Below are positions 24,038 to 32,381 of a stretch of 64,000 nucleotides of DNA, piece by piece. This stretch comes from an uncultured Bacteroidota bacterium. Its GTDB lineage: Bacteria > Bacteroidota > Bacteroidia > Chitinophagales > Chitinophagaceae. The notes beneath the pieces were generated by a model. That model did no database searches. It was not told the origin of the DNA and saw only the letters and a program-made list of their open reading frames with translations. The stretch is from positions 1 through 64,000 of the forward strand of contig CAIYLW010000023.1 of assembly GCA_903927185.1 (NCBI GenBank), read 5' to 3'. The translations under genes and the position numbers were made by a program. Every line of letters begins with the position of its first letter. Within the stretch, counting starts at the first letter, position 1.

Positions 24038-24838
24038 CTACATATCACTTAGAATCTTCTTATAACTTGTAACAATTCCTTTAATCAAAGAAGAGCTAAA
24101 TCCCTGGTGTTCCATTTCATTCAATCCAGCAATAGTACACCCCTTTGGGGTTGTAACTTTATCAATCTCTTGTTCAGGATGCGTATTCTTTTGTAATAGT
24201 AATTCAGCAGCTCCCTTCACAGTTTGTGCAGCAATTAAAGAGGCTACTTTAGCACTAAATCCAATTTCTATTCCGCCCTGAATATTAGCTCTAATATAAC
24301 GCATCGCATAAGCAGTTCCACAAGCACCTAGTACAGTTGCCGCATCCATTAATTTTTCTTCAATTAAAACAGACTTTCCTAACTGATTAAATAATTCAGA
24401 CACAAAAGAAGTTTGTTCTAATGAAGCGTTAACGGAACAGATGCAAGTCATACTTTCTTGAATCGCGATGGCAGTATTGGGCATAGCTCTGAAAATTGGA
24501 AAATCTATTCCCACAATCTCCTGAATATCTTTGATCCATACCCCAGTAACAACGCTAATCAAACAGTGTTTAGATGCATTCAATTCTGGTTTTATTTGCT
24601 CAAGTACTTCTTTCACTTGAAAAGGCTTAATTGCTAAAATGATCCAACTAGCGTTTTTAACAGCTTCTAAATTATTAACAATAATGTTGACTCCTCTTTC
24701 TGCTAATGGTTTAAGCGTCTCAATATTTCTTTTTGTTACTATTAATGCTTCAGGCAAAACAAACCCACTATCAATGAGCCCTTCTGCAATAGCAGTTCCT
24801 AAATTTCCTCCCCCGATAATTGCAATTTTTTGATTCAT
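24038..24838 (-). CDS. proC: Pyrroline-5-carboxylate reductase
   Basis: This enzyme makes proline from pyrroline-5-carboxylate with NAD(P)H. The Rossmann motif is IAIIGGGNLGTAIAEGLI, followed by VTKRN, LAIKPFQVKEVLEQI, ISVVTGVW, FRAMPNTAIAIQESMT, ATVLGACGTAYAMRYI and the C-terminal signature near VTTPKGCTIAGLNEMEHQGF. It has 266 residues from the ATG at 24838. The ORF track begins 15 codons earlier, inside a hairpin region, which I reject. It follows hldD on the same strand after 51 bases. Confidence 0.95.
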   Translation of the reverse strand: MNQKIAIIGGGNLGTAIAEGLIDSGFVLPEALIVTKRNIETLKPLAERGVNIIVNNLEAVKNASWIILAIKPFQVKEVLEQIKPELNASKHCLISVVTGVWIKDIQEIVGIDFPIFRAMPNTAIAIQESMTCICSVNASLEQTSFVSELFNQLGKSVLIEEKLMDAATVLGACGTAYAMRYIRANIQGGIEIGFSAKVASLIAAQTVKGAAELLLQKNTHPEQEIDKVTTPKGCTIAGLNEMEHQGFSSSLIKGIVTSYKKILSDM

Positions 24839-24861
24839 GGCTTTTAAGATTGATAAACAAA

Positions 24862-24882
24862 TGCCCCAAAAACATCGGGGCA
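24862..24882 (-). terminator. Hairpin between hldD and proC
   Basis: TGCCCC (24862-24867) pairs with GGGGCA (24877-24882); flanking A and T bases extend it slightly. On the minus strand TTTGTTTATC follows, so it may terminate or attenuate the hldD transcript before proC. Confidence 0.5.
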
Positions 24883-24889
24883 AATATTC

Positions 24890-25891
24890 TTACATATATT
24901 TCAAGGTTTTTAAATAATGGCGCACATAATCGTCTACCCCTTCTTCTAATGTATAAAAATGATTCAAATACCCAGCATTTTGCAGCTTTTGCATATTTGC
25001 TTCTGTAAAATATTGGTAGGTTTCTCTGATATCTTCTGGCATATCAATGAATTCAATATTAGGTTCCAAATCAAGTCCTTTAAAACTTGCAGCTGCTAAA
25101 TCATAAAACGATCTGGCTTTTCCAGTACCTAAATTATAGAGACCATTATTAGCAATTTGCCATTTATTACTTAACATAGTTTCTTCAATCCAATCAATCA
25201 CTTTAACTACATCTTTAACGTAAATAAAATCTCTAAGTTGTTGTCCATCTTTGAAATCATCGCGATGACTTTTAAATAATTTAACAACTGCATTATTCTT
25301 TATCTGATTCACTGAATGCCAAATCACACTAGCCATTCTTCCTTTATGGTATTCGTTAGGACCGTAGACATTAAAGAATTTCAATCCTGTCCAAAAAACC
25401 GGACAATTATTTTGTTGAAATGCCCATTTATCAAATTCATTTTTGCTAACACCGTATGGATTCAATGGCTTTAACTTTTCCACCAATTCATGATCGTCGT
25501 TATAACCGAATTCACCTGCTCCATAAGTGGCAGCAGAAGATGCATAGATTAATGGAATTTGATGTGCAACTGAATAATTCCAGATAGATTTTGAGTAGGC
25601 TACATTTAGAGTTTCATGAATACTGTAATTAAATTCAGTAGTATCTGTTCTCGCTCCTAAATGTATGATCAGATCAATTTTAGGTTTGTGTAATTCCAAC
25701 CATTCAAAAAAAGAATGGCGTTCAAGAATTTCCAAATAGTCTTTGCCTTCCCAATTTTTTCTTTTTGTTTCAATACCAAAATCATCTACTAACAAAAGAT
25801 TATCAAACCCTTTATTGTTGAGAGATTTTACCATACAAGAGCCTATGAATCCGGCTGCACCTGTAACTACAATTGTTGCTGATTGATGCAT
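24890..25891 (-). CDS. hldD: ADP-L-glycero-D-manno-heptose 6-epimerase
   Basis: The 333-residue short-chain dehydrogenase-type epimerase has the NADP motif VVTGAAGFIGSCMVKSLNNKGFDNLLLVDDFG, HLGARTDTTEFNY, SSAATYGAGEFGY, the catalytic YGVSKNEFD pair, GLKFFNVYGPNEYHKGRMASVIWH and FIYVKDVVKVI. HldD inverts C6 of ADP-D,D-heptose to give the L,D-form for the lipopolysaccharide inner core. TTEFNY and YHKGRMASV are typical of HldD rather than GalE. It starts on the base after the purL stop, so translation is likely coupled. An LPS gene joined to purine and proline genes is unusual but compatible with a housekeeping operon. Confidence 0.92.
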   Translation of the reverse strand: MHQSATIVVTGAAGFIGSCMVKSLNNKGFDNLLLVDDFGIETKRKNWEGKDYLEILERHSFFEWLELHKPKIDLIIHLGARTDTTEFNYSIHETLNVAYSKSIWNYSVAHQIPLIYASSAATYGAGEFGYNDDHELVEKLKPLNPYGVSKNEFDKWAFQQNNCPVFWTGLKFFNVYGPNEYHKGRMASVIWHSVNQIKNNAVVKLFKSHRDDFKDGQQLRDFIYVKDVVKVIDWIEETMLSNKWQIANNGLYNLGTGKARSFYDLAAASFKGLDLEPNIEFIDMPEDIRETYQYFTEANMQKLQNAGYLNHFYTLEEGVDDYVRHYLKTLKYM

Positions 25892-28096
25892 TTAGTTCAG
25901 TAGTTTTTCAATTGCAGTATCATATTTTAATTTCCAATTGGTGATATTGCCCCAATCAGCACCGTTTACATTAATTGATCCTGTGCTAACGGTTCCTAAT
26001 TCAGTAATTGTAATGCCTGCATTTTTTGCATATTGCAAAAGTGTTGAAAGTTTATCTTTTGAAACAGATGCGACTACCCTACTTTGCGCTTCACCAAACC
26101 AATAAGCATCTTTTCTGGCAGGTTCTTTTGCGTTAACAATAAATCCAAGATCATTTGTAAATCCAGACTCTAACAGCGTGATAGCCAAGCCGCCTTCACT
26201 GATATCATGGGCACTTTGAATCAGTCTATCTTTTATAATAGCTGTTACAAATTCTTGCACATTATATTCTTGATCTAAATCAAAATAAGGAGCAGGAGAA
26301 AATTCCACTGATTTTAATTTGTGCAAATATTCGGAGGAGTTAATATCATTTTTTTGATCTCCGATTAATACTATAATATCACCTTCATTTTTGAAATTGA
26401 GTGTCATTCGATTTTCAAAATCGTCCAATATTCCAACCATACCAATAGTAGGTGTGGGATAAACAGGACCATCAGGATTTTGATTATAAAAACTTACGTT
26501 ACCACCAGTTACCGGTGTTTTGAATTTCTTACATGCGTCACCCATACCTGTTACGGCTTTGACAAATTGATAATACACTTCAGGGTCGTAGGGATTCCCA
26601 AAGTTTAAGCAGTTGGTAACACCAATAGGCTCTCCACCACTACAAACAATATTTCTTGCAGCTTCCGCAACCGCAATCATTCCTCCTTTATAGGGATCAG
26701 CAAAAACATATTTACTGTTACAATCAACAGTAATGGCTAATGCTTTTCCAGTTCCTTTTGCTAAAACAATTGAGGCGTCACTGGGAGCGTTTGTGGAGGT
26801 GTTTCCAGCTCCAACCATGCTATCGTATTGGGTATAGATCCAGCGCTTTGATGCGATATTCGGTATTTGAATTAATTGTTCAGCCACTGCTTTGAGATCA
26901 ATAGCATCTTCAATATTATTAGGATCAAAAGCTTTTATTTTTTCGAAATATTTAGGTTCTGTATATTCTCTGGTATATTGAGGAGCTCCGCCGCCAAGTA
27001 CTAATTCGTATGCAGGAATTTCCGCTTCTAGTTCGCCGTGCATATAAAATTTTAATAACCCATCGCCAGTTACTTCTCCAATTTTGCTACAACTCAAATC
27101 CCATTTATCGAATACAGCTAATACTGCTTCTTCTTTCCCTTTTTCAACAACAATTAACATTCTTTCCTGACTCTCACTTAAAAGAAGTTCCCAGGCTTTC
27201 ATATTTTGCTGACGGGTAGGAACTTTATCTAAATCGATACGCATACCAACACCACCTTTTGCACTCATTTCTGCAGTAGAACAAATGATACCAGCGGCAC
27301 CCATATCCTGCATACCTATAATAGCATTTGTGTCAATCACTTCCAAACATGCTTCTAATAATTTCTTTTCCTGAAATGGATCGCCAACTTGAACTGCAGG
27401 CAATTCTTCTGTACTTTCTGCAGTAATTTCTGCCGATGCAAAACTTGCTCCCCCAATTCCATCTTTACCAGTAGCACTTCCAACAAAAAAAACTGGATTC
27501 CCGATACCAGCAGCCGTAGCACTAATCATTTTATTTGATTGCATAATACCTACACTCATCGCATTAACCAATGGATTGGTATGATAGCAATTTTCGAAAT
27601 AAACTTCACCACCAACAGTTGGAACACCAAAACAGTTTCCATAATGTCCAATACCATGAACTATCCCAGCAAGCAAGCGTTTCGTTTTATTATCTTCAAT
27701 ATTTCCAAAACGCAAACTATTCAATGAGGCAATAGGTCGGGCCCCCATTGTAAAAATATCTCGCTGAATACCACCAACACCTGTAGCAGCACCTTGAAAG
27801 GGTTCAATCGCACTTGGATGATTATGGCTTTCAATTTTGAATACAACACCAAAACCATTCCCCATATCCATTAGTCCGGCATTTTCTTCACCTGCAGCTA
27901 CTAGCATCCTTCCCCCATCACGAGGAAGAGTTTTTAACCATTTAATACTGTTTTTATAACTACAATGCTCACTCCACATTCCACTGAAAGCACATAGCTC
28001 AGTAAAATTGGGGGTGCGACCTAGTTTCTGTTTAATCAGTTCGAATTCCGATTCTGTGAGTCTTAGTTGCTTGGCTGTGTTGACAGTAATTTCCAT
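25892..28096 (-). CDS. purL: Phosphoribosylformylglycinamidine synthase subunit PurL
   Basis: The 734-residue protein is the small-type PurL, the ATP-dependent synthase subunit of the fourth step of purine synthesis; it needs separate PurQ (glutaminase) and PurS partners, which are not in this window. Motifs include FTELCAFSGMWSEHCSYKNSIKWL, FKIESHNHPSAIEPFQGAATGVGGIQRDIFTMGARPIA, VPTVGGEVYF, MQDMGAAGIICSTAEMSAKGG, GGEPIGVTNCLNFGNPYDPEVYYQF and AHDISEGGLAI. The length separates it from the about 1300-residue PurL fused to its glutaminase. It appears to lead a purL-hldD-proC-barrel run. Confidence 0.96.
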   Translation of the reverse strand: MEITVNTAKQLRLTESEFELIKQKLGRTPNFTELCAFSGMWSEHCSYKNSIKWLKTLPRDGGRMLVAAGEENAGLMDMGNGFGVVFKIESHNHPSAIEPFQGAATGVGGIQRDIFTMGARPIASLNSLRFGNIEDNKTKRLLAGIVHGIGHYGNCFGVPTVGGEVYFENCYHTNPLVNAMSVGIMQSNKMISATAAGIGNPVFFVGSATGKDGIGGASFASAEITAESTEELPAVQVGDPFQEKKLLEACLEVIDTNAIIGMQDMGAAGIICSTAEMSAKGGVGMRIDLDKVPTRQQNMKAWELLLSESQERMLIVVEKGKEEAVLAVFDKWDLSCSKIGEVTGDGLLKFYMHGELEAEIPAYELVLGGGAPQYTREYTEPKYFEKIKAFDPNNIEDAIDLKAVAEQLIQIPNIASKRWIYTQYDSMVGAGNTSTNAPSDASIVLAKGTGKALAITVDCNSKYVFADPYKGGMIAVAEAARNIVCSGGEPIGVTNCLNFGNPYDPEVYYQFVKAVTGMGDACKKFKTPVTGGNVSFYNQNPDGPVYPTPTIGMVGILDDFENRMTLNFKNEGDIIVLIGDQKNDINSSEYLHKLKSVEFSPAPYFDLDQEYNVQEFVTAIIKDRLIQSAHDISEGGLAITLLESGFTNDLGFIVNAKEPARKDAYWFGEAQSRVVASVSKDKLSTLLQYAKNAGITITELGTVSTGSINVNGADWGNITNWKLKYDTAIEKLLN

Positions 28097-28404
28097 TATC
28101 GTTACTTAATCTTTAAATAAGTTGCGAAGGTACAAAAGTGTAGCTTAAGCGAAATGTTGAATTTCCACAAATAGTTTATAAAGTGTCGGCACTTACTTTC
28201 ATATCATAAAAAATTAATTTGATTCAAAAAATTAAATTATTTTTACATTAAATTATTATTTAATATAATTATTTGCTTACATTTTCTTCTTTTTATTGAA
28301 ATATTTTGAAAATATTCATAATTCCATTAAATTTGTTTCGTTTTTTGGATAAAGACTTATTCATTTTACAATATATTTTAATTTTTAATATAAAATAAGA
28401 AGTG
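28097..28404. other. AT-rich intergenic region between divergent purL and glnA
   Basis: The 308-base gap is extremely AT-rich. It contains a perfect inverted repeat AATATTTT-G-AAAATATT at 28300-28316, about 90 bases before glnA, which could be an operator. On the purL side the complement of 28125-28132 reads TACCTTCG, one mismatch from the -7 box. No ORF or RNA gene is evident. Confidence 0.5.
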
Positions 28405-29418
28405 ATGTCAGTTTCAAAGTTAGAGTACATTTGGCTTGATGGTTATAAGCCAACTCAATCATTGAGAAGTAAAACTAAAATCGAAAAGAATTTTTCTGGG
28501 AAGTTGGAAGATTGTGATATGTGGTGTTTTGATGGTTCTTCAACTGAACAAGCGCCAGGTGGATCAAGTGATTGTTTGTTAAAACCAGTCTTTATCGTAA
28601 GAGATCCCTTACGTAAAAACGCCTTTTTGGTGATGTGCGAAGTATTAAATTCTGATTCTACAGCTCATATTTCTAATGGACGTGCCACAATTGAAGATGA
28701 TGATAACGATTTCTGGTTTGGTTTTGAACAAGAGTATTTCTTGTGGAATCCTAAAACAAATAAGCCCTTAGGTTTTCCTGAAGGAGGCTATCCTGGGCCC
28801 CAAGGTCCTTATTATTGCTCAGTAGGAGCCAATAATGCCTATGGTAGAAATATTGTAGAAGAACATCTAGACGCTTGTATCGATGCTGGTTTAAATATTG
28901 AAGGAATTAATGCGGAAGTAGCTGCTGGTCAATGGGAATTTCAAATTTTCTCAAAAGGTGCTAAAGAAGCAGGTGATCAAATCTGGATTGCACGCTATTT
29001 ATTAGAAAGAATAGGAGAAACTTACGGAGTGGCCATCAATTGGCATTGTAAACCATTAGGTGCTTTAGATTGGAACGGATCTGGCATGCATGCTAATTTC
29101 TCTAATACTACTTTAAGAACTTGCGGTAATAAAGCCACTTATGATGTAATCTGTGAGTCATTCCGTCCATACGTAAAAGAACATATAGAAGTATATGGTG
29201 CAGATAATCATTTACGTTTAACTGGTAAACATGAAACAGCTAGCATCCATGATTTTTCGTTTGGCGTTTCAGACAGAGGTGCTTCCATCAGAATTCCTAT
29301 TGGCGCTGTTGAAAAAGGCTGGAAAGGTTGGTTAGAAGACCGCAGACCAAATTCAGCTGCAGATCCTTATAAAGTAGCAGCCAGAATTATTAAAACAGTA
29401 AAAACAGCAGATATTTAA
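28405..29418 (+). CDS. glnA: Glutamine synthetase type II (beta-grasp, eukaryote-like)
   Basis: The 337-residue enzyme joins ammonia to glutamate with ATP. It is the short type II form, usual in eukaryotes and some bacteria: KLEYIWLDGYKPTQSLRSKTKI, CDMWCFDGSSTEQAPGGSSDCLLKPV, WFGFEQEYFLW, GYPGPQGPYYCSVGANNAYGRNIVEEHL, GINAEVAAGQWEFQIF, WNGSGMHANFSN and SDRGASIRIP. It lacks the adenylylation-site region of GlnA type I, so control by GlnE is not expected. The ORF track begins at a GTG one codon earlier; the ATG at 28405 is used. The type III gene follows 126 bases later behind a terminator. Confidence 0.93.
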   Translation: MSVSKLEYIWLDGYKPTQSLRSKTKIEKNFSGKLEDCDMWCFDGSSTEQAPGGSSDCLLKPVFIVRDPLRKNAFLVMCEVLNSDSTAHISNGRATIEDDDNDFWFGFEQEYFLWNPKTNKPLGFPEGGYPGPQGPYYCSVGANNAYGRNIVEEHLDACIDAGLNIEGINAEVAAGQWEFQIFSKGAKEAGDQIWIARYLLERIGETYGVAINWHCKPLGALDWNGSGMHANFSNTTLRTCGNKATYDVICESFRPYVKEHIEVYGADNHLRLTGKHETASIHDFSFGVSDRGASIRIPIGAVEKGWKGWLEDRRPNSAADPYKVAARIIKTVKTADI

Positions 29419-29436
29419 TTTTATTTGAATATAACT

Positions 29437-29484
29437 AAAAAAATCTATTTCCCCAACTTAAATGAAAGATGGGGAAATTTTTTT
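29437..29484 (+). terminator. Terminator after glnA type II
   Basis: ATTTCCCC (29447-29454) pairs with GGGGAAAT (29471-29478), and flanking A and T runs (AAAAAAAT before, TTTTTTT after) extend it into a classical intrinsic terminator separating the two glutamine synthetase genes. Confidence 0.75.
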
Positions 29485-29544
29485 CAACATATGCTTTTAA
29501 ATTGATGCTATCTTTAATCAATTATTAACTTAAAATTACCTCCT

Positions 29545-31737
29545 ATGTCATTACGATTCGAAGCCATTAATAAAGTGGCTAATGAAAGAAGTACCAGTTT
29601 AAATGTGACTTCACCCAAAATCACTTCCATTTTTGGTGAAAGTGTTTTCACTATTAAAACTGCTAGAGAGTTTTTAAGTGATGATGCTTATAAAAGCCTT
29701 GTAACAAGTATTAAAGGTGGTAAAAAAATTGACCGTGCAAATGCAGGTGGTATAGCAAATGGTATGCGTGCCTGGGCTGAAGCGAAAGGTGTTACGCATT
29801 TTACACATTGGTTTCAACCGTTAACAGGAACTACAGCTGAAAAACATGATAGCTTTTTCACTCTAAAAAGTGATGGTACTGCTATTGAAGAATTTGATGG
29901 CGCTGCTTTAATTCAACAAGAACCAGATGCTTCATCTTTCCCTAATGGAGGTATTCGTGCCACATTTGAAGCACGTGGTTATACAGCATGGGATCCTTCT
30001 TCTCCAGCATTTATTATTGAAATAGGTTTTGGTAAAACTTTATGTATTCCTACTATTTTCGTTTCTTATACTGGTGAATCATTAGATTATAAAGCCCCAT
30101 TGTTAAAAGCTTTGGAAGCATTGAATAAATCTGCGGTTGAAGTGGCAAACTATTTCGACAGAAACGTTACAAAAATTACTGCTACCCTAGGTTGGGAACA
30201 GGAGTATTTTGTGATTGATGAAGGTCTTGCAAATTGTCGTCCCGACTTAGTTCAAGCCGGTCGTACTTTATTTGGAGCTGCTCCTGCAAAAGGCCAGCAA
30301 TTAGAAGATCATTATTTCGGATCAATCCCTGAAAGAGTTTATGCTTTTATGCGTGATTACGAAACCGAAGCATACAAATTAGGAATTCCATTAAGAACTC
30401 GTCATAATGAAGTAGCACCTGCTCAGTTTGAGTGTGCGCCTATTTTTGAAGAAGTGAATATTGCAGTGGACCACAACACATTGTTGATGGATATTATGAG
30501 TCGTGTAGCTAAAAGACATGGATTACGTGTTTTATTACACGAAAAACCATTTGCTGGCATCAATGGAAGTGGTAAGCACAATAACTGGAGTATGGCTACA
30601 GATACTGGTGTTAACTTATTAGCTCCTGGTAAAACGCCAAAGACAAATTTAATGTTCTTAACTTTCTTCGTTAATACCATCAAAGCTGTTCATGATTATT
30701 CTGATATTTTAAGAGCTTCAATCGCTTCTGCAGGAAATGATCATCGCTTAGGTGCTAATGAAGCTCCCCCTGCAATTATTTCTGTTTTCGTTGGACAATA
30801 TTTAGCAAAAGTTTTATCTGATATCGAATCAAGAGTTGGAGATAAATTCGACGAGCAGGATGAAGCTATCTTGAAATTAGATTTACACCGCAGCATACCA
30901 GAATTGTTATTAGATAATACTGATCGTAACAGAACTTCACCATTTGCATTCACCGGAAACAAATTTGAATTCCGTGCAGTAGGTTCAACCGCTAACTGTG
31001 CCAATCCAATGATTGCCTTGAATACTATTATTGCTGCTACTTTGAAGCAATTCAAAAAAGATGTTGACTCTTTAATTGAAAAAGGCGACAAAAAAGAAAT
31101 TGCAATCATGCACGTTATACAACGTTATATTGTTGAGAGCAAAAACGTATTATTTGAAGGTGATGGTTACAGTGCAGAATGGGCTAGAGAAGCACAAAGA
31201 AGAGGTTTGGAAAATATCAAAACCACACCTTTAGCATTCGATGCATTAGGTACTGATAAAGCAAAACACCTTTTCGAATCTAATGGCATTTATAACCATA
31301 TTGAATTAGAAGCTCGCCACGAAATTGAATTAGAAAATTATTTGAAAAAAGTTCAGATTGAAGGTCGTGTAATGGGCGATTTAGCATTAAACCATATTAT
31401 CCCGGCAGCCATCAAATATCAAAATGGCTTATTGACTAATATAAATGGTTTAAAAGAAGCAGGCCTTCCAGAAGCTGCATATGCTAGTCAGCTTTCTATC
31501 TTAAAGCAAGTAAGTGAACATATTCAAGTGATTCACGAGAAAACGCATGCAATGGTAGAAGCACGTAAAATTGCTAACAATATCGAAAATACACGTACAA
31601 AAGCTATCGCATATGAAAGCCAAGTAAAAGCTGCTTATTTCGATATTATACGTTACCACGTTGACAAACTGGAAGCGTTGGTTGATGATGAAATCTGGAC
31701 CCTTCCTAAATACCGTGAAATGTTGTTCTTAAGATAA
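29545..31737 (+). CDS. glnN: Glutamine synthetase type III
   Basis: The 730-residue protein matches GSIII, the large dodecameric form typical of Bacteroidota. It opens SLNVTSPKITSIFGESVFTIKTAREFLSDDAY, then THFTHWFQPLTGTTAEKHDSFF, GGIRATFEARGYTAWDPSSPAFI, TATLGWEQEYFVIDE, RTRHNEVAPAQFECAPIFEEVNIAVDHN, LLHEKPFAGINGSGKHNNWSM, GNDHRLGANEAPPAI, and NRTSPFAFTGNKFEFRAVGSTANCANP. Length and motifs are complete. The bases just before the ATG read ACCTCCT, identical to the anti-Shine-Dalgarno core, so initiation cannot be SD-driven. It sits beside a type II enzyme. Confidence 0.96.
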   Translation: MSLRFEAINKVANERSTSLNVTSPKITSIFGESVFTIKTAREFLSDDAYKSLVTSIKGGKKIDRANAGGIANGMRAWAEAKGVTHFTHWFQPLTGTTAEKHDSFFTLKSDGTAIEEFDGAALIQQEPDASSFPNGGIRATFEARGYTAWDPSSPAFIIEIGFGKTLCIPTIFVSYTGESLDYKAPLLKALEALNKSAVEVANYFDRNVTKITATLGWEQEYFVIDEGLANCRPDLVQAGRTLFGAAPAKGQQLEDHYFGSIPERVYAFMRDYETEAYKLGIPLRTRHNEVAPAQFECAPIFEEVNIAVDHNTLLMDIMSRVAKRHGLRVLLHEKPFAGINGSGKHNNWSMATDTGVNLLAPGKTPKTNLMFLTFFVNTIKAVHDYSDILRASIASAGNDHRLGANEAPPAIISVFVGQYLAKVLSDIESRVGDKFDEQDEAILKLDLHRSIPELLLDNTDRNRTSPFAFTGNKFEFRAVGSTANCANPMIALNTIIAATLKQFKKDVDSLIEKGDKKEIAIMHVIQRYIVESKNVLFEGDGYSAEWAREAQRRGLENIKTTPLAFDALGTDKAKHLFESNGIYNHIELEARHEIELENYLKKVQIEGRVMGDLALNHIIPAAIKYQNGLLTNINGLKEAGLPEAAYASQLSILKQVSEHIQVIHEKTHAMVEARKIANNIENTRTKAIAYESQVKAAYFDIIRYHVDKLEALVDDEIWTLPKYREMLFLR

Positions 31738-31757
31738 TATTTTAGACTTGATCAGTG

Positions 31758-31794
31758 ATAGCCTTCTTCCATTTGGATCAAGGCTATTTTTTTT
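31758..31794 (+). terminator. Terminator after glnN
   Basis: ATAGCCTT (31758-31765) pairs with AAGGCTAT (31780-31787) and is followed by a run of seven T. Confidence 0.8.
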
Positions 31795-31888
31795 AACAAA
31801 TACAGGCCGACTTAAAAAAAGGCTTCACCGATAATCATTTTAAAGAATCAGGCAAGTGCTAACTTAACATGAGAAAAACAATAAAAAT

Positions 31889-32272
31889 ATGAAAAAAGTA
31901 CTTGCATTAGTTGCCCTTGTATTGATTGCATCATTCAGTACAATCATGGCACAACCTCCAGGTGGTGGTCAACAAATGGACCCTGCAAAAATGCTCGAAA
32001 TGATGAAGCAAAGAGTAAAACCACAGTTAATTGAAAAAACAAAATTAACTGATGCAGAGGCTGACAAAGTATTGGAAATTCAAGTAAGCTCTCAAGGTGC
32101 TATGCGAGGTATGCGCGAATTGAGTGATGAAGAACGTATGGCAAAAATGAAAAACATCAGAGAAGAAAACAATAAAAAATTTAAAGCCATTCCTTTAACT
32201 GACGACCAAATTAAAGCGGTGAATGATTTCTATGATGAAATGCGAAAGAATAGGATGCAGAGAAACAATTAA
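31889..32272 (+). CDS. Small exported helical protein, Spy/CpxP-like appearance
   Basis: The 127-residue protein has a signal peptide ending at about residue 21 (SFSTIMAQ). The mature part is Met- and charge-rich and probably all helical: MDPAKMLEMMKQRVKPQLIEKTKLTDAEADKVLEIQ, MRELSDEERMAKMKNIREENNKKFKAIPLTDDQIKAVNDFYDEMRK. The order (helix, L(T/S)DxE or LTDDQ turn, helix) resembles small periplasmic proteins of the Spy/CpxP or DUF4890 type that bind unfolded proteins or sense stress. No LTxxQ motif pair is exact, so the assignment is tentative. It is transcribed alone. Confidence 0.65.
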   Translation: MKKVLALVALVLIASFSTIMAQPPGGGQQMDPAKMLEMMKQRVKPQLIEKTKLTDAEADKVLEIQVSSQGAMRGMRELSDEERMAKMKNIREENNKKFKAIPLTDDQIKAVNDFYDEMRKNRMQRNN

Positions 32273-32357
32273 AAAGTAAAAAATAAAAAGTTAGAAATAA
32301 AATAGCCCCTGAAAATTCAGAGGCTATTTTTATACTTAGTATTTCTTTTTACTTTTT
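32271..32357. terminator. Nested bidirectional terminator with AT-rich inverted arms
   Basis: The inner hairpin pairs AAAATAGCCcCTGA (32299-32312) with TCAGaGGCTATTTT (32317-32330) around AAAT, with one mismatch. Outside it, AAAAAGTAAAAA (32271-32282) is the exact inverse of TTTTTACTTTTT (32346-32357). It lies between convergent genes and can end both. Confidence 0.75.
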
Positions 32358-32381
32358 ACTTTTAAATTTTAACTTTTAATC

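Noticed and set aside
30741-31109. 122-residue minus-strand ORF inside glnN
   Set aside because: Shadow of a strongly conserved gene; no family-like features.
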